From assembly GCA_000320545.1 (NCBI GenBank), contig ADNK01001273.1, forward strand, positions 22,504 to 86,503: a DNA stretch of 64,000 nt, in the 5' to 3' direction. Below the pieces are notes generated by a model. That model was not told where the DNA came from. It searched no databases and saw only the letters and a program-made list of their open reading frames with translations. Of this stretch, positions 1-14,250 are shown one piece after another. The translations under genes and the position numbers were made by a program. Source of the DNA: Bigelowiella natans CCMP2755. Its lineage: Eukaryota; Cercozoa; Chlorarachniophyceae. The number at the start of each line of letters is the position of its first letter. The stretch's first letter is position 1.

Positions 1-15
1 GAGGAAAGAGATGTT

Positions 16-528
16 ATGGCCTCGGAAGGCAGTGACGCAAATCTGCAGCGACAAGTGAAAGATAGTATGAATGAGACAGAAAACGGAGAAGGGAAAGCAG
101 CCAAAAGTACCCGAGAGCAACCACTCAGCGGGAAAACTCTTAGTTGTAAAACGACACCGCACCAAAGTTCCGAAGCAGGCAGTACGATACGAGGCTTGAA
201 CAAACGGCATCCTTCAAAGGAGAAGGAGGAGAAGGAGGAGAAGGGAGGGGGAAATGATAATGATAACCAGAAGAATGATGATGATGATGATGATGATAAT
301 GATGATGATGATGTTTGTAATTGGGGTGGTGGTAATGATGACGGAGATGGCTATAGTAAGCAGCCCTTTGACCTGCACGAGAGTTTGGCCAAGAAAGCTG
401 CAGCTAGCACGGATGATGACAAGGGGGAAGGAAAGGTTACAATCAATCCAGTGAGGCAGTTTACTGGAGGCGGGGAAGGCCAAAATTGCCTCGACAAGGG
501 AACAGAGACTCAAGAAACTACAAGGTAA
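16..528 (+). CDS. Acidic low-complexity ORF, possible exon
   Basis: An open frame of 170 codons with no recognisable domain. It is hydrophilic and Ser/Lys/Glu-rich at the start, has a Lys/Glu run, then an Asp/Asn tract encoded by a (GAT)n microsatellite around 277-315, and a Gly/Asp-rich tail. A possible donor (ACAAG followed by gtaaaa) lies just before the stop, so this may be one exon of a gene starting left of the window. It could equally be an open frame made by the simple repeat. I assign no function. Confidence 0.25.
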   Translation: MASEGSDANLQRQVKDSMNETENGEGKAAKSTREQPLSGKTLSCKTTPHQSSEAGSTIRGLNKRHPSKEKEEKEEKGGGNDNDNQKNDDDDDDDNDDDDVCNWGGGNDDGDGYSKQPFDLHESLAKKAAASTDDDKGEGKVTINPVRQFTGGGEGQNCLDKGTETQETTR

Positions 529-779
529 AATGAATTCAAAGGATAGCGATAGAGACTACTTGACGCAACAGTATCAAGATGATCAAAACAATATATCGTG
601 CCATCAAGAGAGTAGATGAGCGGGGAGAGGGCCGCCATCGCAGGTGGAGAGGACAGAGAAATCAAGCGTCTATATGGAAACAGATATTCAAAGAAACTAG
701 ATGGACTTTAAAGAGCACTATACCTGATCATAGTAGAATAAAGAAGGAGACAGGGAAACAGGATAGCTTACAGTATTAG

Positions 780-1180
780 AAAAGTGCCGGTTCAGAGCCT
801 GTTAATTAGCCTTGTTTATGAAAGAATTATAAAGATGATGTACATATGATGTATGTATTGAATTAGATTATTAGTCAATGGGACGCAGCTTAGTGCGAAA
901 TAAAGTAGGGAGATCATCATGTAGCTATATGACGGTTTGCAAGTGTCCCAGAGTGAGGAATGTACAAATTAAATAATATATCACCACAAATCACAGCGTG
1001 TACGTGCGATGCGAGCATCAAACAAACAATTTTGTTGCTCCTACACATCAGTCAGCTGCTGCGTTCATGGAGACTGGAATGCAAGCTCAAACGGCTGCAT
1101 CTAGATGTTGACAGTCGAGCTGCGCGTCCATGCTAGAGTGGTTGCGGTGACAAGCTGTCTAGCTGTCGCTACTTGCATCA
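780..1180. other. Gap without a supported gene
   Basis: AT-rich spacer between the acidic ORF and the reverse transcriptase relic. I see no splice-consistent coding segment, RNA gene or obvious repeat. Confidence 0.4.
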
Positions 1181-2275
1181 TCAATTTTCATGGGGCCAGG
1201 CTTGCAGGTGTGAAGCGCCACACCTTCTTGGCCACACTCGGACAACAAGAAGCACAAAGGTTGGCATTGGGCTCTGAGAGTCTGTCCAAGAAACTGTGTC
1301 TGGACACTCTGCAGCTGGTTTTTGAGCCACTGTGGCAAAGTGGGGGAAGTGAAACCCACGCCGTGCTAGCGTGTTCCAGGATGGGGCGAACGAGAGCACT
1401 CCAGAGGTGAACCCGTGTTCCAGGACGAAGGCTTGTGTGCCCAGCAAAACTGCAATTGAGCCTGCTGGTCTAGCGGTGGCTCGTGGCTTTGCATCGAGAG
1501 GAGCAGCAGCAACCAAGGCCATGTCATCAGCAAATAAGAGTCCAGGTCTGCGGGTGTTTGCAAACTGAACGCCGCAGCCATGGATGTTTGAGACGTTCAA
1601 CGAGGTCATTGGTGAACAGAGCAAGCAGAACCGGGGGTTCAGTGGCACCTTGGTTGAGGGAGGCCTTGCTGGCTTGGTCGACACGAAAAGGTTGGCTGAG
1701 ATTCTGATCAGTCGGGGACCCAACCCCACGTGATTGAGAGGCCAACACGTTCTTGAAGAGGTTGCACATCCTCCCCGTCACACCGCTTCTCAGCAGCTCA
1801 GTTCGCAAGCCTTGAATCCAAACTTTGTCGTGGGCTTTCCGTGGGTCAATGAAGGCAACTGTGGACCCCAAGTTTTGGGCCCTGCGGAGGCAAAGCACTT
1901 GGTGCAGGTTGAAGGTGTGGAAGTCAGTTCCACGGTTCCTTCCAAACTCACCTTGTTCGTCAGCGAGGCAGTTGTTGTTTTCCAGGCAATCGCAGACTCT
2001 CGTCGTTGCAGCACCAGAACCCAGCTTGCCAAGTGCGTTGAGCAAGGTGATGCCCCTGCAGTCAGTGAACTTCAGGTTGGATCACTTTCTCTTGAAGAGA
2101 GGAGCTGCGATGCCTTCTCTCCAGCGTGGGGGCCAATCATCAAAAGCGGCATTGGACGGAGGCTCTCTGACGGCGCTGATCGGAAGCATTTCGAGTTCAG
2201 GATGTTCTTGGCATGAACATGTCGCTTTTCCTTTCAGCACGACAGGCAGGTCGGCTCTGTTTGAGAACAAGTCGT
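1180..2275 (-). pseudogene. Broken LINE-type reverse transcriptase
   Basis: Read on the minus strand, the fragments match the order of a non-LTR reverse transcriptase. First comes a segment like the pre-RT block (WREGIAAPLFKR, about 2110-2080). Then come a GITLLNALGKL-like block near 2050, a DEQGEFGRNRGT block, an AFIDPRKAHDKVW block, and a FADD catalytic box (GLLFADDMALVA) near 1540. The blocks lie in at least two frames, with stops between them, so the element is frameshifted and inactive. Endonuclease and RNase H parts are not visible. The plus-strand frames over the same stretch are shadows. Family membership rests on block order; the exact clade is not determined. Confidence 0.7.
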
Positions 2276-2650
2276 AGAAACATTTTGGCGATGAACATGC
2301 GGAGAAAGACCTGACAGATTTTGCCTAATCCTGAACCTGGATTCATTACCATCAGCTAGCCACATAGCTGCTGGCTCCCTTTCCTCCCTTCCCATCTGAG
2401 AACGAGGCGAGGGCGTCGATACGAGGTGGCAGCTTGTCGCGCTTGATCACAGGCCTTGATGAAAGAAGGTCAATAGTAACACTAACTTCGGCGGGTGGGG
2501 GGACTGAATAGGAAAATTCTGTGCAATGGCAGACGCTGCAACACAGAGTGCTCTGTTCGTGCTCTTGTACATTATCACAGCTGCAGTCACGTGTGACGAT
2601 CCAATGTTCTATTTTCCGTTTATGAGTCTTGACTTAACATCTGAATCGTT
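2276..2650. other. Spacer and probable 5' region of the CLC gene
   Basis: Between the reverse transcriptase relic and the CLC start codon. It has a short open frame from 2526 with a hydrophobic start, but no splice-consistent connection to the CLC reading frame. It may hold promoter and leader sequence; no motif is clear enough to call. Confidence 0.3.
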
Positions 2651-3888
2651 ATGCACCCATCAGCACTGGATCTTGACAAAGACCCAGAGCCTCTGCATAT
2701 TGGGGACGGAGAGAATGGATTGGAAGCGACAGTAGGAATCTCGAAGGAAGAATCGCCAAGACTACTGGCGAGAAGGCGGTGAGTGACATATAAGTCGGTT
2801 ACGCACTAACAGTCAAACGATTAACGGAGACGAAAAGCTGCTTCGATTCCCTGCTTTCAATTGCAGCACCCATTTGTTGTTGTTGTTGTCGTTGATCATA
2901 TTGCCTGGCTGTTTCTTGGTTTGATGAACAATTCGATTTCCCCTCCCTTTTAGATCTGGCACTCGGATCATATCGGATGACGATAACAGCACGATTGGGG
3001 AGGTGTGTTGATAAATGCTAGTGACAGTGACAGTGGGATGATGTTCACAGTTGTTCCAAGTTAATTGCCTCAATGTTATTGAAATCGTTCCTCCTGTACA
3101 TATTTCTGGACTTGACTTTGCCTACGTAATTTCTTTGGAATCTCCGACCCGTTCGGAATATTATTGCACCAATTTCTTTTCCTTCGTCGACTCTCCTTTT
3201 TCACTTACCTCTCTCATGCAGCGAGGCCGCTACAAAATGATGATCGATGTGTGTTATTTCCTCGAAAACCATGATTGGCCGCTATCAGCCCCAACTGCAT
3301 GTGATTGATGAACATGGGCCACTTCTGTCTTTTCCAAATTTTTGACTGCCCCGGAGAATGCATGTTTGATGGCCAATAAGTGCTTGTTGTTGGCTGGCTC
3401 TGTCTGTACTTGGCTCTCCTCTTCTTCCTTAAAACCTTTGATTCACCCCCAAAAGGATTTGAAGGACTTCGACTTTCCATCACAGCCAAGTGTCAGTGCT
3501 ATGTGCTTGAACGCCATGAAAACGGCATTCAAGAACTTCTGGACTCAAGTGGTCGTGCAACACACGCAAATAAACGAACAAACAAACACGGATCATCATC
3601 ATCTCACCCCTCCCTCCACTTACTACATATCACTTTTCTGAGACAGCCGAGGATTTCGTGACATGATTTCATCGTTGCTTGTCTTAGAGATTTCGTTTCG
3701 ATATTTTTGTCTGAATGAATGGTCTCGCTACCAGATAAATTCGCACCCCACTATCTGGATCTACTTGGCAGCCGTTGGTGTCCTCTCGGCCTTGCTCGGT
3801 AGTCGCATATACTTATGTGGTCTTTTCTCTCCCATATATTCCCAGCTGTGAGCAATATTCTTTAAGCGACTGCTTGTGTGTATGTTTA

Positions 3889-3927
<39 letters not shown>

Positions 3928-4963
3928 ATGATAATTCCAGGTTACTTAGTGGAGCGCTCTGTGATGGGGTAACGTGACAAAAATGATGCAGCAAACTTTC
4001 CTGATGTAAATACTTGCGTTTTATCTTCTTCTCCTTCTTCTTCTTCATGTCGTTATTATTCGCTGCCGACCGTCGGAAAGGCTGCAAAGACTGCGTTATA
4101 ACATTACCAGCACCGATAACTACATGGCCAACTACTCCGTAAGCAGGAGGGGGGGGAAGAAGAAGAAGAAGAACTAGAGTAGGAGGAGGAATGATAGGGA
4201 GATACACAATATGAATATAGATGTTCACCATTTTTTACACACACGCGCACGCACACACGCACACACCCTTCTATTTATTTTGCGTGGGTATTTGCCATAT
4301 GTTACATTTATTCCCATCATCATCCTCATCCTCATCCTCATCATCATCATCATCATAATTATGAAAAAGGCCTGGGTTTTCGTGTCCCTCGCATTCGTGA
4401 TGGTGGCAGCTCTCATCACGCACTTCTTCCAACAAAACGCGGCCGGTCAGCAACCACGCTTATGAGCGAGCACACTAGCCACATTGAGATCCACACCATA
4501 GGAAGGACAGAAAAATGCACTCATGCACTCGATTTGAAAAAATTACATAATCAGGAGATTCAGATAGATGTATCACCCCTGTCGTAACTTTCCATCACAC
4601 ACTTACTACAGGCTCTGGTATACCGGAGATGAAAAGCATTCTCGGTACTTAGAAAATAATCAATGAAATTCGGCGAGGCGAATGCTTACAGAAATAGTCT
4701 GAATGCAGTTTCAGTCAGCACGTGGTTTTACCTCCTAATAATTTGCGTTGTTTCCTCTACTTCATCCTCATTCCTCTTGTTGTTCTTCTTCTTCTGCTAC
4801 TACTGCTGCTGGCTGCTGCTACTCTTTCTTCTTTTTCCAGGTGGCGTGGTCATGTCGAAATACTTGACGATGAGGACGCTAATCGTAATTTTGCTACTAC
4901 CCTACAATCCCTGCTGTTCCTTGCCATCATACTATCCTCCTCATTGTGCATCTTCCGCCACTT

Positions 4964-5001
<38 letters not shown>

Positions 5002-5348
5002 TGGGCAGAGCAATTCGCCCTTGAGCATCCAAATGAATATTTCCGTCGGTTTTTGCCACTTCCCCTGTCGCTATTTATGTCGGAATTATTTTCCTTCCGG
5101 GTTGATGACGATGTTTGCGTGCACAAACGCAGGCGAAGTTCTTTGGCCTCTGCTTCTGCTTAGCATCCTCGATCCCGATCGGGAAAGAAGGGTGGGTATA
5201 GAAAGAAGAAGAAGAAGAAGAAGAAGAAGAAGAAGAGGAAAAAAAAAAAAAGAAGAACAGCGTCAAATCTGCTGCTGCTGCTGCCACTGCCACATGACCA
5301 CCACTGCAGTGTCATCATAGGAGGTTGCTCTTATTATTCTTCTGTGTG

Positions 5349-5383
<35 letters not shown>

Positions 5384-5814
5384 AAACCAGGCCTCTTGTG
5401 CACATAGCTGCAATCGTAGCCACCCAGACGACCAAGATCCCGATGTTTCGTTACATCCGACAGAACCCGTGAGTAGTAGCAGCGCTGAAGAACAATTGCA
5501 GATTGAGAGCCTTTCTTGCAAAGATGATGATACTCAGAATAATTCCAATGATGCTGTTTTGCCTTCACCGAATAATTCTCGTGATCAATAGACTAGGAAC
5601 GCTGCTGCTGCTGCTGCTACATTTTTAAGCACACGTAGTGCGGCTCTAACTGGAGGGTTGCTGTTATTGTTGCTGTTATTGTTGCTGTTATTGTTGCTGT
5701 TATTGTTGCTGTTATTGTTGCTGTTATTGTTGCTGTTGTCTCGTCGTTGTCGTTGTTGTTTTGCCAGGTTTCTACTGCGTCAGATGCAAAGTGTAGCAGT
5801 TGCCGTAGGTGGGA

Positions 5815-5864
<50 letters not shown>

Positions 5865-6096
5865 CTCATCCTCTTCTTCTTGCTTTAATGCTGATACTTA
5901 TCGTCAAACCGCTACCTCTCGTTTTGGTCATTATTTCGTGTCCTCTGATGCAGGCGTGGCCACATGCTTTGGAGCTCCAGTCGGTGGGGTGCTCTTTAGC
6001 ATAGAGGTAGCTGCTGCTGCTGCGACTAAGGCGAAAATCAATGAATAGAATGCTTATATATATATATATATATATATATTTGTGTGTGTGTGTGTG

Positions 6097-6139
<43 letters not shown>

Positions 6140-6475
6140 GTGTGTGCAGGCCACAGAGCGAGAAATGTAGAGAGACGTAGAGCAGTTGATTCAGACATAG
6201 AGGCGTATTCACGATTTCGAACGACAGAAGACATCATCGTGGGAGAGGCAGCAGACACAACAAGTGCTGACCACCACATCGAAAGCCTGGCCTATTATTC
6301 TACGATAAGTTCTCCGTGGAATGAATTGTTTTGGCACTGTTACCTTCCTTGTTGTCAGGTCACCTCCACTGTCTTCAACGTTTCCAACTTGTGGAAGTGC
6401 TTCTATGGCTCAGCCTGGGCTATCGTCATGTTCCGGTGATAGTAATAAGTAGTTGTTGTTATAGTAGCAGCCGTT

Positions 6476-6506
<31 letters not shown>

Positions 6507-6866
6507 CAGGATGATGATGATGATGAAGGTAATGCTACTACACCTAACAACAAACAGTTATTAAGAATGGAAGAGAGAGAGAGAGAGAGATATGGAAAAA
6601 GCATTCACGGGGATTTAGATTTCTTTCCCTCTCGTTATTGAATTCTGTATCTAATGGTCTAACAGCCTTCCATGCCAAAATCATCGTCATACGTCACATC
6701 GTCGTGACGTTCATCATTGAGATCATCATCATCCATGTTGAAACGACCCATCACTTAAAACGATATCGCACAGAATTCTTCACGAGATTGCCCGTGTGCA
6801 AAACTACGAATACACCGATCTAAATGTAGGACTGTGCAGCAGCAACCACACACACACACACACACA

Positions 6867-6905
<39 letters not shown>

Positions 6906-6993
6906 GGAAGCGAGCTAGGGATCATTCGCAACTGAAAGAATTTGCTGTTACTAGTTTGAGTTAGTCATTGTAAACGATAGTCAATGAAAGTGC

Positions 6994-7026
<33 letters not shown>

Positions 7027-7126
7027 GTAATGGTGTTTGATGATGATGAATGATTATGCCAAGGAAACACGCTTTGGGCCTGTGTTGCTCCTCTTCGTCC
7101 TGCTGGGGGTACACATACATCTCCAC

Positions 7127-7157
<31 letters not shown>

Positions 7158-7671
7158 CGACAGAGAAGTGATGAATATGGGGAGGAGGAGGAGGACCAGC
7201 AATCTATCTAGGGGGAGGGGAGGGGAGGAAACCACCTCTGTCCATAGCGCCGCTGAACGAGCATTAGAGTTGCATTTTAGTCTAATATTTATGCGGCATG
7301 CAAGTGCTACGTACTATTCATAATTCCTCTTACTACGAGCACACGCCTCTATTGTTGAACAAAGCTCCCACACTTCGCTCGCGAGCACCCTTTGGATAAC
7401 CATAGTTCGTCTTCCTGCCTTCTCCTGTCTTTTGACGCAGATTCTATGCGGGTGTATCTCTGCGTTGTTCCTTTTCCTCTTCCTTCTCTGGCAAAAGTAA
7501 TTATAAAGCAAGAGGGACAGAGAGGGGGAGGGAGGGAGGGAGAGAGAGAGAGAGAGAGAGAGGTAGCGTAAAGTATCTGAGCTGCGCTTGGAAAACGTCT
7601 TGGCCATGATCAGCATTGGCTATATCGTCGTCGTCGTCGTCATCATCAACACCATCAACAACGAATATTAT

Positions 7672-7704
<33 letters not shown>

Positions 7705-8630
7705 ACCTAGGCTTATCGAGAGGCTGCAGCTGCAGCACAATTGGAGGAGGTTGTTTTAAGTTTGCTGCGACACACGCTCACACACACACACAAAGAGAGG
7801 GAGAGAGAGAGAGAGAGAGGGAGAGAGAGAGAGTCGTGCCCTGTGTGCGGTGCATACAAGATCCAAAATAATACAGTAACAGATTGTTTGATTCCTAGCC
7901 CCGTCGTCATCTCATGATTACTATCTCTTCTTCTTCTTCTTCTTCTTCTTCTTCTTCTTTTTCTTCTTTTCCAGATACATATTAATATCCGCTGCCACTA
8001 TATCCATCGGGTGAGGATACACTAGAAGGAGAGCCCTGCTCTGCTGCAGCTGCCGCTACCGTTACGTCTCTGCGTGCTGTATGCTGTGGTGGATGTGCCC
8101 CTTCATGGGTGCATAGACGACGCCGATCATGTCGCTCATTGTACGATGTTCGGCTGCTTGTCCTGCTCTCATCATATAGGGTCGTATCCTATCCCATCAA
8201 GTCCCTTTCGATTCCAGATAAGCAGGTGGCTGAGTTCATTTCACGGTGGGGGTGGGTGGGTGGTGATGATGAAGCTTTGGTGTCGTGTTTCCACCCTTTC
8301 TCCGTCCTTAACACTTGACTGTAACCCGCCGCCCCCCCCCTCCCCTTTTCCTTTTGCCCATCAGCATCTATCATTTATTGTTGTTCTTCTTGTTGTTCTT
8401 CTTCTTCTTCCTCCTTAGATAAGCAATGAGATGTTTGATAACGAGGACCTTAAGTCGGAGTTTTGGCAGTGGGGGTGCGTACATCCCTTACCGCACCCAA
8501 TACGACGACGTCGTCTTTAGACTACTACATCCGGGGAGGGAGGGAGGGAGGCGGCAAAGCAAAACGACTCGTGTGATAGGCTTGTTTGCCCAAGCATTTC
8601 ATCGCGCTGCAGCCTCTTCGTCGCATTAAC

Positions 8631-8676
<46 letters not shown>

Positions 8677-9446
8677 TGTGTTTTTGTGTGTGTGTTTGTG
8701 TGTGTGTGTGCCGGTCTTCCCTTCTAGCGACAAGTTGCTCACGTTACCGATCTTCGTAATATAAAGAGGGGAAGGGAAAGAAAGGGGGGGGAAAGGGGAA
8801 AACCGGATTTTATCACACTCTGATTTGAATATGCTTCATTGATTGTTGTGTGAGTTCTGTCGGTGTGCTTCTTAACAGCAATGATTTGACGACGATGATA
8901 ATAATAATAATGATAATAATAATGATAATTAATTATTATTATTATAAAAAGGTTGCATTTAAGCTCCTCTTTGCATCTTTAGCGATTTGCCTTCCTATTC
9001 CAGCAGGGGTAATAATTGTCAAAATAGTAGTAGTAGTAGTAGTAACAATAACAATACAGTTGTTGTGGAAGCAGCAGCAATCTCGGTTGATGGATATGAT
9101 AAATGTCGTCTGATTATTGATTATTCCAATTCTTTACAGTGCCTCACACCAGTCTTCACCGCTGGTGCCGTGTTTGGGTCAGTCGCAGTTCTCTCGGAAA
9201 GATATTCCCTGTGGATCATCCATTCATTCGTTTTCCTCCTCCCCCCCCCCCGCCCCTCCCTTGTTGATTATATATTTGCCTATTAGCCGTTTTTTCGGGG
9301 AATGCTTGCAGGACAGGGACCCCCACTCCAAAGACCCAGGCATTTTTGATATTGTTGGCGCTGCAGCTCTCTCCTCGGTAGGTAAGGGGGGGGGGGGGGA
9401 CAATGCGGTTGTTCCGTCTTCCTCTTTTTTCCCACCATGATCTATA

Positions 9447-9481
<35 letters not shown>

Positions 9482-10110
9482 AATATATGTGCGTTGAGTG
9501 TAAAAATGGGCGCGCACGTGTATGTGTACGTCTAAGTGGATGCACTAGACGCGGAAGTTTACACCTCTTCCTCCTCCTCCTCCTCCTCCTCCTCCTCCCC
9601 CTCCTTCATTGACCATCACGAAAGGGTGTCACACGCTCTCTCTCTGTAACCATAATCGTCTTTGAAGTCACGGGGTACAGTCAAAGATATATAAGAACTC
9701 ACAAAAGGGCGAAGTGCCGATGGGCTTTTTGCCAGGCTGCTAAGGCAGCAATGCTGATCGATTGACTTGACTGCTGTGGTGTTGTCCTGTTTGCCGCTGC
9801 CCTCGTTTGTGGTTTCTTGTCGTAACTTTACGGCAATAATAGGGAGCTTCATAACCTCGTGGGAGTGCTGCTAGCATCCTTGTTCGCATATGCCGTCTCC
9901 GGTAAGAATTGCTAGGTTACAACAAACACATGGAGTTAAGGAGGAGGAGGGGGGGGGGGGGGGGGAATAATAGCTGGTGCTAATAGCGTAAGACGATTCG
10001 TTGGATGATTGAGAGATCTCGCCTGTTTAGTAGTTTTTGGGCCCTCCTTTCATCGTTCCAGCATTTCCTCCTCGTTGTGTAATCTCTCTCCTTCTCTTCT
10101 CTCTCTCTCT

Positions 10111-10148
<38 letters not shown>

Positions 10149-10426
10149 CTTCTCTCTTTCTCTCTCGTGCTGCTGTCGTTGCTGCTGATTGTGCACACTG
10201 CCTCTCTCTGCAGGGGCCTTCTACACGCGGTCCATCTTTGATCTCATCTTACGATGCCGAGGTGTGTGGGGTGGTTTTGATGATGTGAGCCGGTTGCATT
10301 TATATTCATGTGGTGCAAATATATTAATATATACATTTATATTAATAATGTAACAAAATTAATATATATATATATACATATGTACTTTCGTGTGCTGCTG
10401 TGCCTGTGTTGTCGTGTTATGCCAAT

Positions 10427-10458
<32 letters not shown>

Positions 10459-12033
10459 GAACAACGACGACGACGACGCCCAAGGAATGCTAGATAGAAC
10501 GTATGCACAACAACATAGCAGTGTGCATATATTGACTACTCTCCAAATGTCTCTCTATCTTTCTTTCTTTTCTATTGACCAAAGGATTGCCGCACCTCCC
10601 TGAAATCAACTCAAGGGCGAAGATCGCTGCCGAGCTGATGCAGGTGTTCCGTAGAGGAGGAGGGGGGGGGGGGGGGGTGGAGGAGAATCTATCAGCACGA
10701 TGAAAACTGAAGTATAAGATTAAGACAATGATTCTCGAAAATGACATTGGAGATTATGATGATGATTAGGGTGATGATGATGATGATGATGAAACACGAC
10801 AGCTATTGCACGCCAAAAGAGTTGATTGTCCCCCCGTCCCGTCCTCCTCCTCCTCCATCCACCTCCAGTTCATCATAATAATGCTGCTGTGATTGTGGTC
10901 ATTATCATCATCATCATCGTCATCATCATCATCTTCTTCTCTCCTGCTCTGTTTTGTTTTTTTCCCCGCCCAAAAACAACTTCTATTTGTCTTGTGCCGC
11001 TCCTCCTCCTCCTCCTCCACCACCATATGGAGATAATTCGATCGCTCTGCACATGCGAATATGAAATAATGCGGACGTCTGCTAATAACAGCAACAGCAT
11101 CCCACTCCGTGCACGACTTCTGCAGCTAGTAGTTGTGGTGGCGTTGTATCTATTTGTCCGACAAGAGATATTTTCAAAGCAATAGCGCGAGCTATCCTAA
11201 CATATCAAGAAGAAGCACCGATATGATGACGTCATGATGGCCTGGTCGCCGGTGCTTCAGCCCCGCACAAAATCTTTCCAAGCGAAGCTTCGTTATTCCT
11301 GAATAATAAGACCCTGTTGTTGCCGCAGACACACCCAAAGCTGGTTGGAACGATCCCTCGGCACATCATGTAAATAGGGAAGGGGGGGGGTGGGGGGGTG
11401 GGATGGGTAGGTTGTAGTATGAGGTGATGCTGATGCTAGTGCTGCTGATATTACCAATTTGAATGGCAATGCTACTTATTGCAATGCTAATGAGACGTGT
11501 GCCTTTCTGGTATTTAACACCGCCCAATGCTGCCTCCCTCTTCTTCTTCGATCTGATTGATCATGATAACCATAAATCTGCTGCATCTTCCTTCTTCTAC
11601 GGAGTGAAAACGTATGCTGCAATGCATTTATCCTCCTCCTCCTCCTCCTCCTCACCATCATCACCAACACCATCGTCATCATCACTATCACTATCACTAT
11701 CACCATCATCACCACGCTTACGTCATCGTCGCAGGTACCGCTGCTTACTTCGCCATATCAACAACTACATCTCTCTCCATGGATACGCTGCACTTCCCGA
11801 TGACGCGCAGAAGAGACACACGCAATATCAGGAAGAAGGTCGTCTCGATGTCTGCCACTAGAGAGAGAAGAAGAAGAATAGGAAAAAGTAATTATATGTT
11901 GGCTAGCCGTTTCGAGGATGCGGGTTACAGCATATAGGTGTGCGGGGATGGTAGTAGCAACATCCAAATCAGCAATATCTGTCGTCGTCATTGTCTTCAT
12001 CCTCCTCCTTCATCTTCCTCCTCCTCCTCCTCT

Positions 12034-12080
<47 letters not shown>

Positions 12081-12889
12081 TTCTTCTTCTTCTGCTCTCA
12101 ATTGAAGTGCAATCACCAACGGTCATTGCTGCTGTGTGCCTTTCCTCGTTGGTTGGGGACATATTTGAGAATCTCTCTCTCTCTCTGTCTCTCTCTCTCT
12201 CTCTCTCACATTGAAGTTATTATTGTTGTTATTATTGTTATTACCATTATTGGCGATGTAAAGGTTCTCCAGACGCTGGAGACACAACGAAGGTAGCAGC
12301 AGCAGTAGTAGCAGCAGCAGCAGTAGCCCGCGACCACAATCAGCACACATAAAGAACGCACACAATTGCTTAGATAACGATGACAACGGCATCTCTTCTC
12401 TTCGTTCACTTTGTCTTCTTCTTCTTCTTCTTCTTCTTCTTCTTCTTCTTCTCAGGCGCATATGCTGGCATGGTGGGACGAAGTCTACGCAAACTCCAAT
12501 TACGTACGGATGATGATGATGATTATGATGATGATGATTCTTCAGTGACAACGATGATGATGATGATGATGATGACAGTCGGTGCTTTCGCCTCTCTCTT
12601 CGAAACCGCCATCCTTGTCGTCCTCCTTTTCACTTCTTGCGCGTTTTCTCGTCTCTGATAATGTCGCCGTCCAAATGTATCATTCTTCATTAATCTTACA
12701 CACACACGCACACACACACACACACACACACAAACGCAAATACACACATATGCTTTGTTCTCCCCGCCTCAGCAAAGAGATACTACTGCTAAAGATAAAG
12801 AATATGAAGATCTAGAAAGGGGTGCGAGCTTGCGCATGCGCGTGCGCCCGTGTATGTGTGTGTGTGTGTGTGTGTAAAGATGGTGGGAG

Positions 12890-12926
<37 letters not shown>

Positions 12927-13008
12927 GATAGAAAGGGGTCGAGATGTATTTGAAAAGAGGGATAATGTTACTTCACTGTAACCCTCAATTCCCTCAGAGA
13001 GCCTCATT

Positions 13009-13063
<55 letters not shown>

Positions 13064-13825
13064 CGCACATCCCCCCCCCTCCCCACTCGTGTATCGAAAG
13101 ATCACCTTCCTCCTCTCCTCCTGCTCCTCCTCCTCTTCCTCCTGCTCCTCTCATTCTCCTCGTTTTATCCATCATCAGGGCGAGAGGCAGAATAGTCTTG
13201 TGAAGGCCAGCAGCAGGGACACAAGAGTGGTACTACTGTAGACATGTTTACCAACAACAGCAAGAACTGCAAAATCAAGCGGTCGTGGTAGCGACCGCCA
13301 ACATATTCAGTTGCTATCCCCTCCCCCGATCGGTTTATGTTATGCAATAGATGCAAGTTCTCCGGCAGCGCGGCTTTGAAGTCGATAATGAGATGAAACA
13401 GGTGTTTCCTCCTCCTCCTCCACCTCCTCCACGTGTAGTAAACGATATTACTGTGACAGTGATTGTAGCGATTATCATCATCACCATTGTCTTCATGATC
13501 GTCGTCTTCTCTCCTGCTTTCTTTTGCCTTTTTCCCCGCTCAAAAACGACTTCTATCTGTCTTGTGCCTCTCCTCCTCCTCCTCCTCCTCCTCCTCCTCC
13601 TCCTCAAGTCTCGGAGCATGTCTATGGTGTTGAATGCTGTCAAGGTGGTGACTAATGAGAGCAAGCACTGATGATGATGACGATGATGATGACGATGATG
13701 ATGACGATGATGATGATGATTCCTCCCCCCTAGTGTAGTAAAGCCACCAATGAAAGCATATTGCACTCGGTAGTTCGTTCAGTAACATATGTGACATGAA
13801 TTATGTGTATATTAGTATTATAAAA

Positions 13826-13874
<49 letters not shown>

Positions 13875-14210
13875 ATATATTATTTATAGATGTATATTAT
13901 ATACAAGAGAGAAGATTTCTCATCTCAAGATGCCGGACGTTGATATGATACCTGTTCTCTCTTTTTGCCCTATTTTTACTGGTTCTCGCGCAACGCAGGC
14001 TTGCGAGGCCGATCAGCAGGCTTTCATGAGAGCAATGAGTCCTATCGAGGAGGAGGGCGCGGTATTTGCGAGCGACTTGAAAGACCGCAAGGAGGGAGGG
14101 GAGGAGGAGGAGGAAAGGGCCCCAGGGACAAGGAGGAAATCGCAAGATCACGTAGCATTTTGCATATTATTCTTGTTTTGTGGTGAGATGGCGTTCACGT
14201 TCGGTGTGCA

Positions 14211-14250
<40 letters not shown>

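Noticed and set aside
1734-2277. Plus-strand open frames of 150-160 codons
   Set aside because: They are the reverse strand of the reverse transcriptase relic.
4956-5000. Regularly repeated units that might suggest a CRISPR array
   Set aside because: All such arrays in the window are mono- to nonanucleotide repeats without unique spacers.
11400-13350. A second CLC-like gene suggested by hydrophobic segments near 11.74, 11.94, 12.11, 12.46 and 12.56 kb
   Set aside because: CBS2 exons of the first CLC continue in phase at 14.75-15.56 kb, so this stretch lies inside that gene. The segments are in an order that does not fit CLC helices and mostly lack good splice sites.
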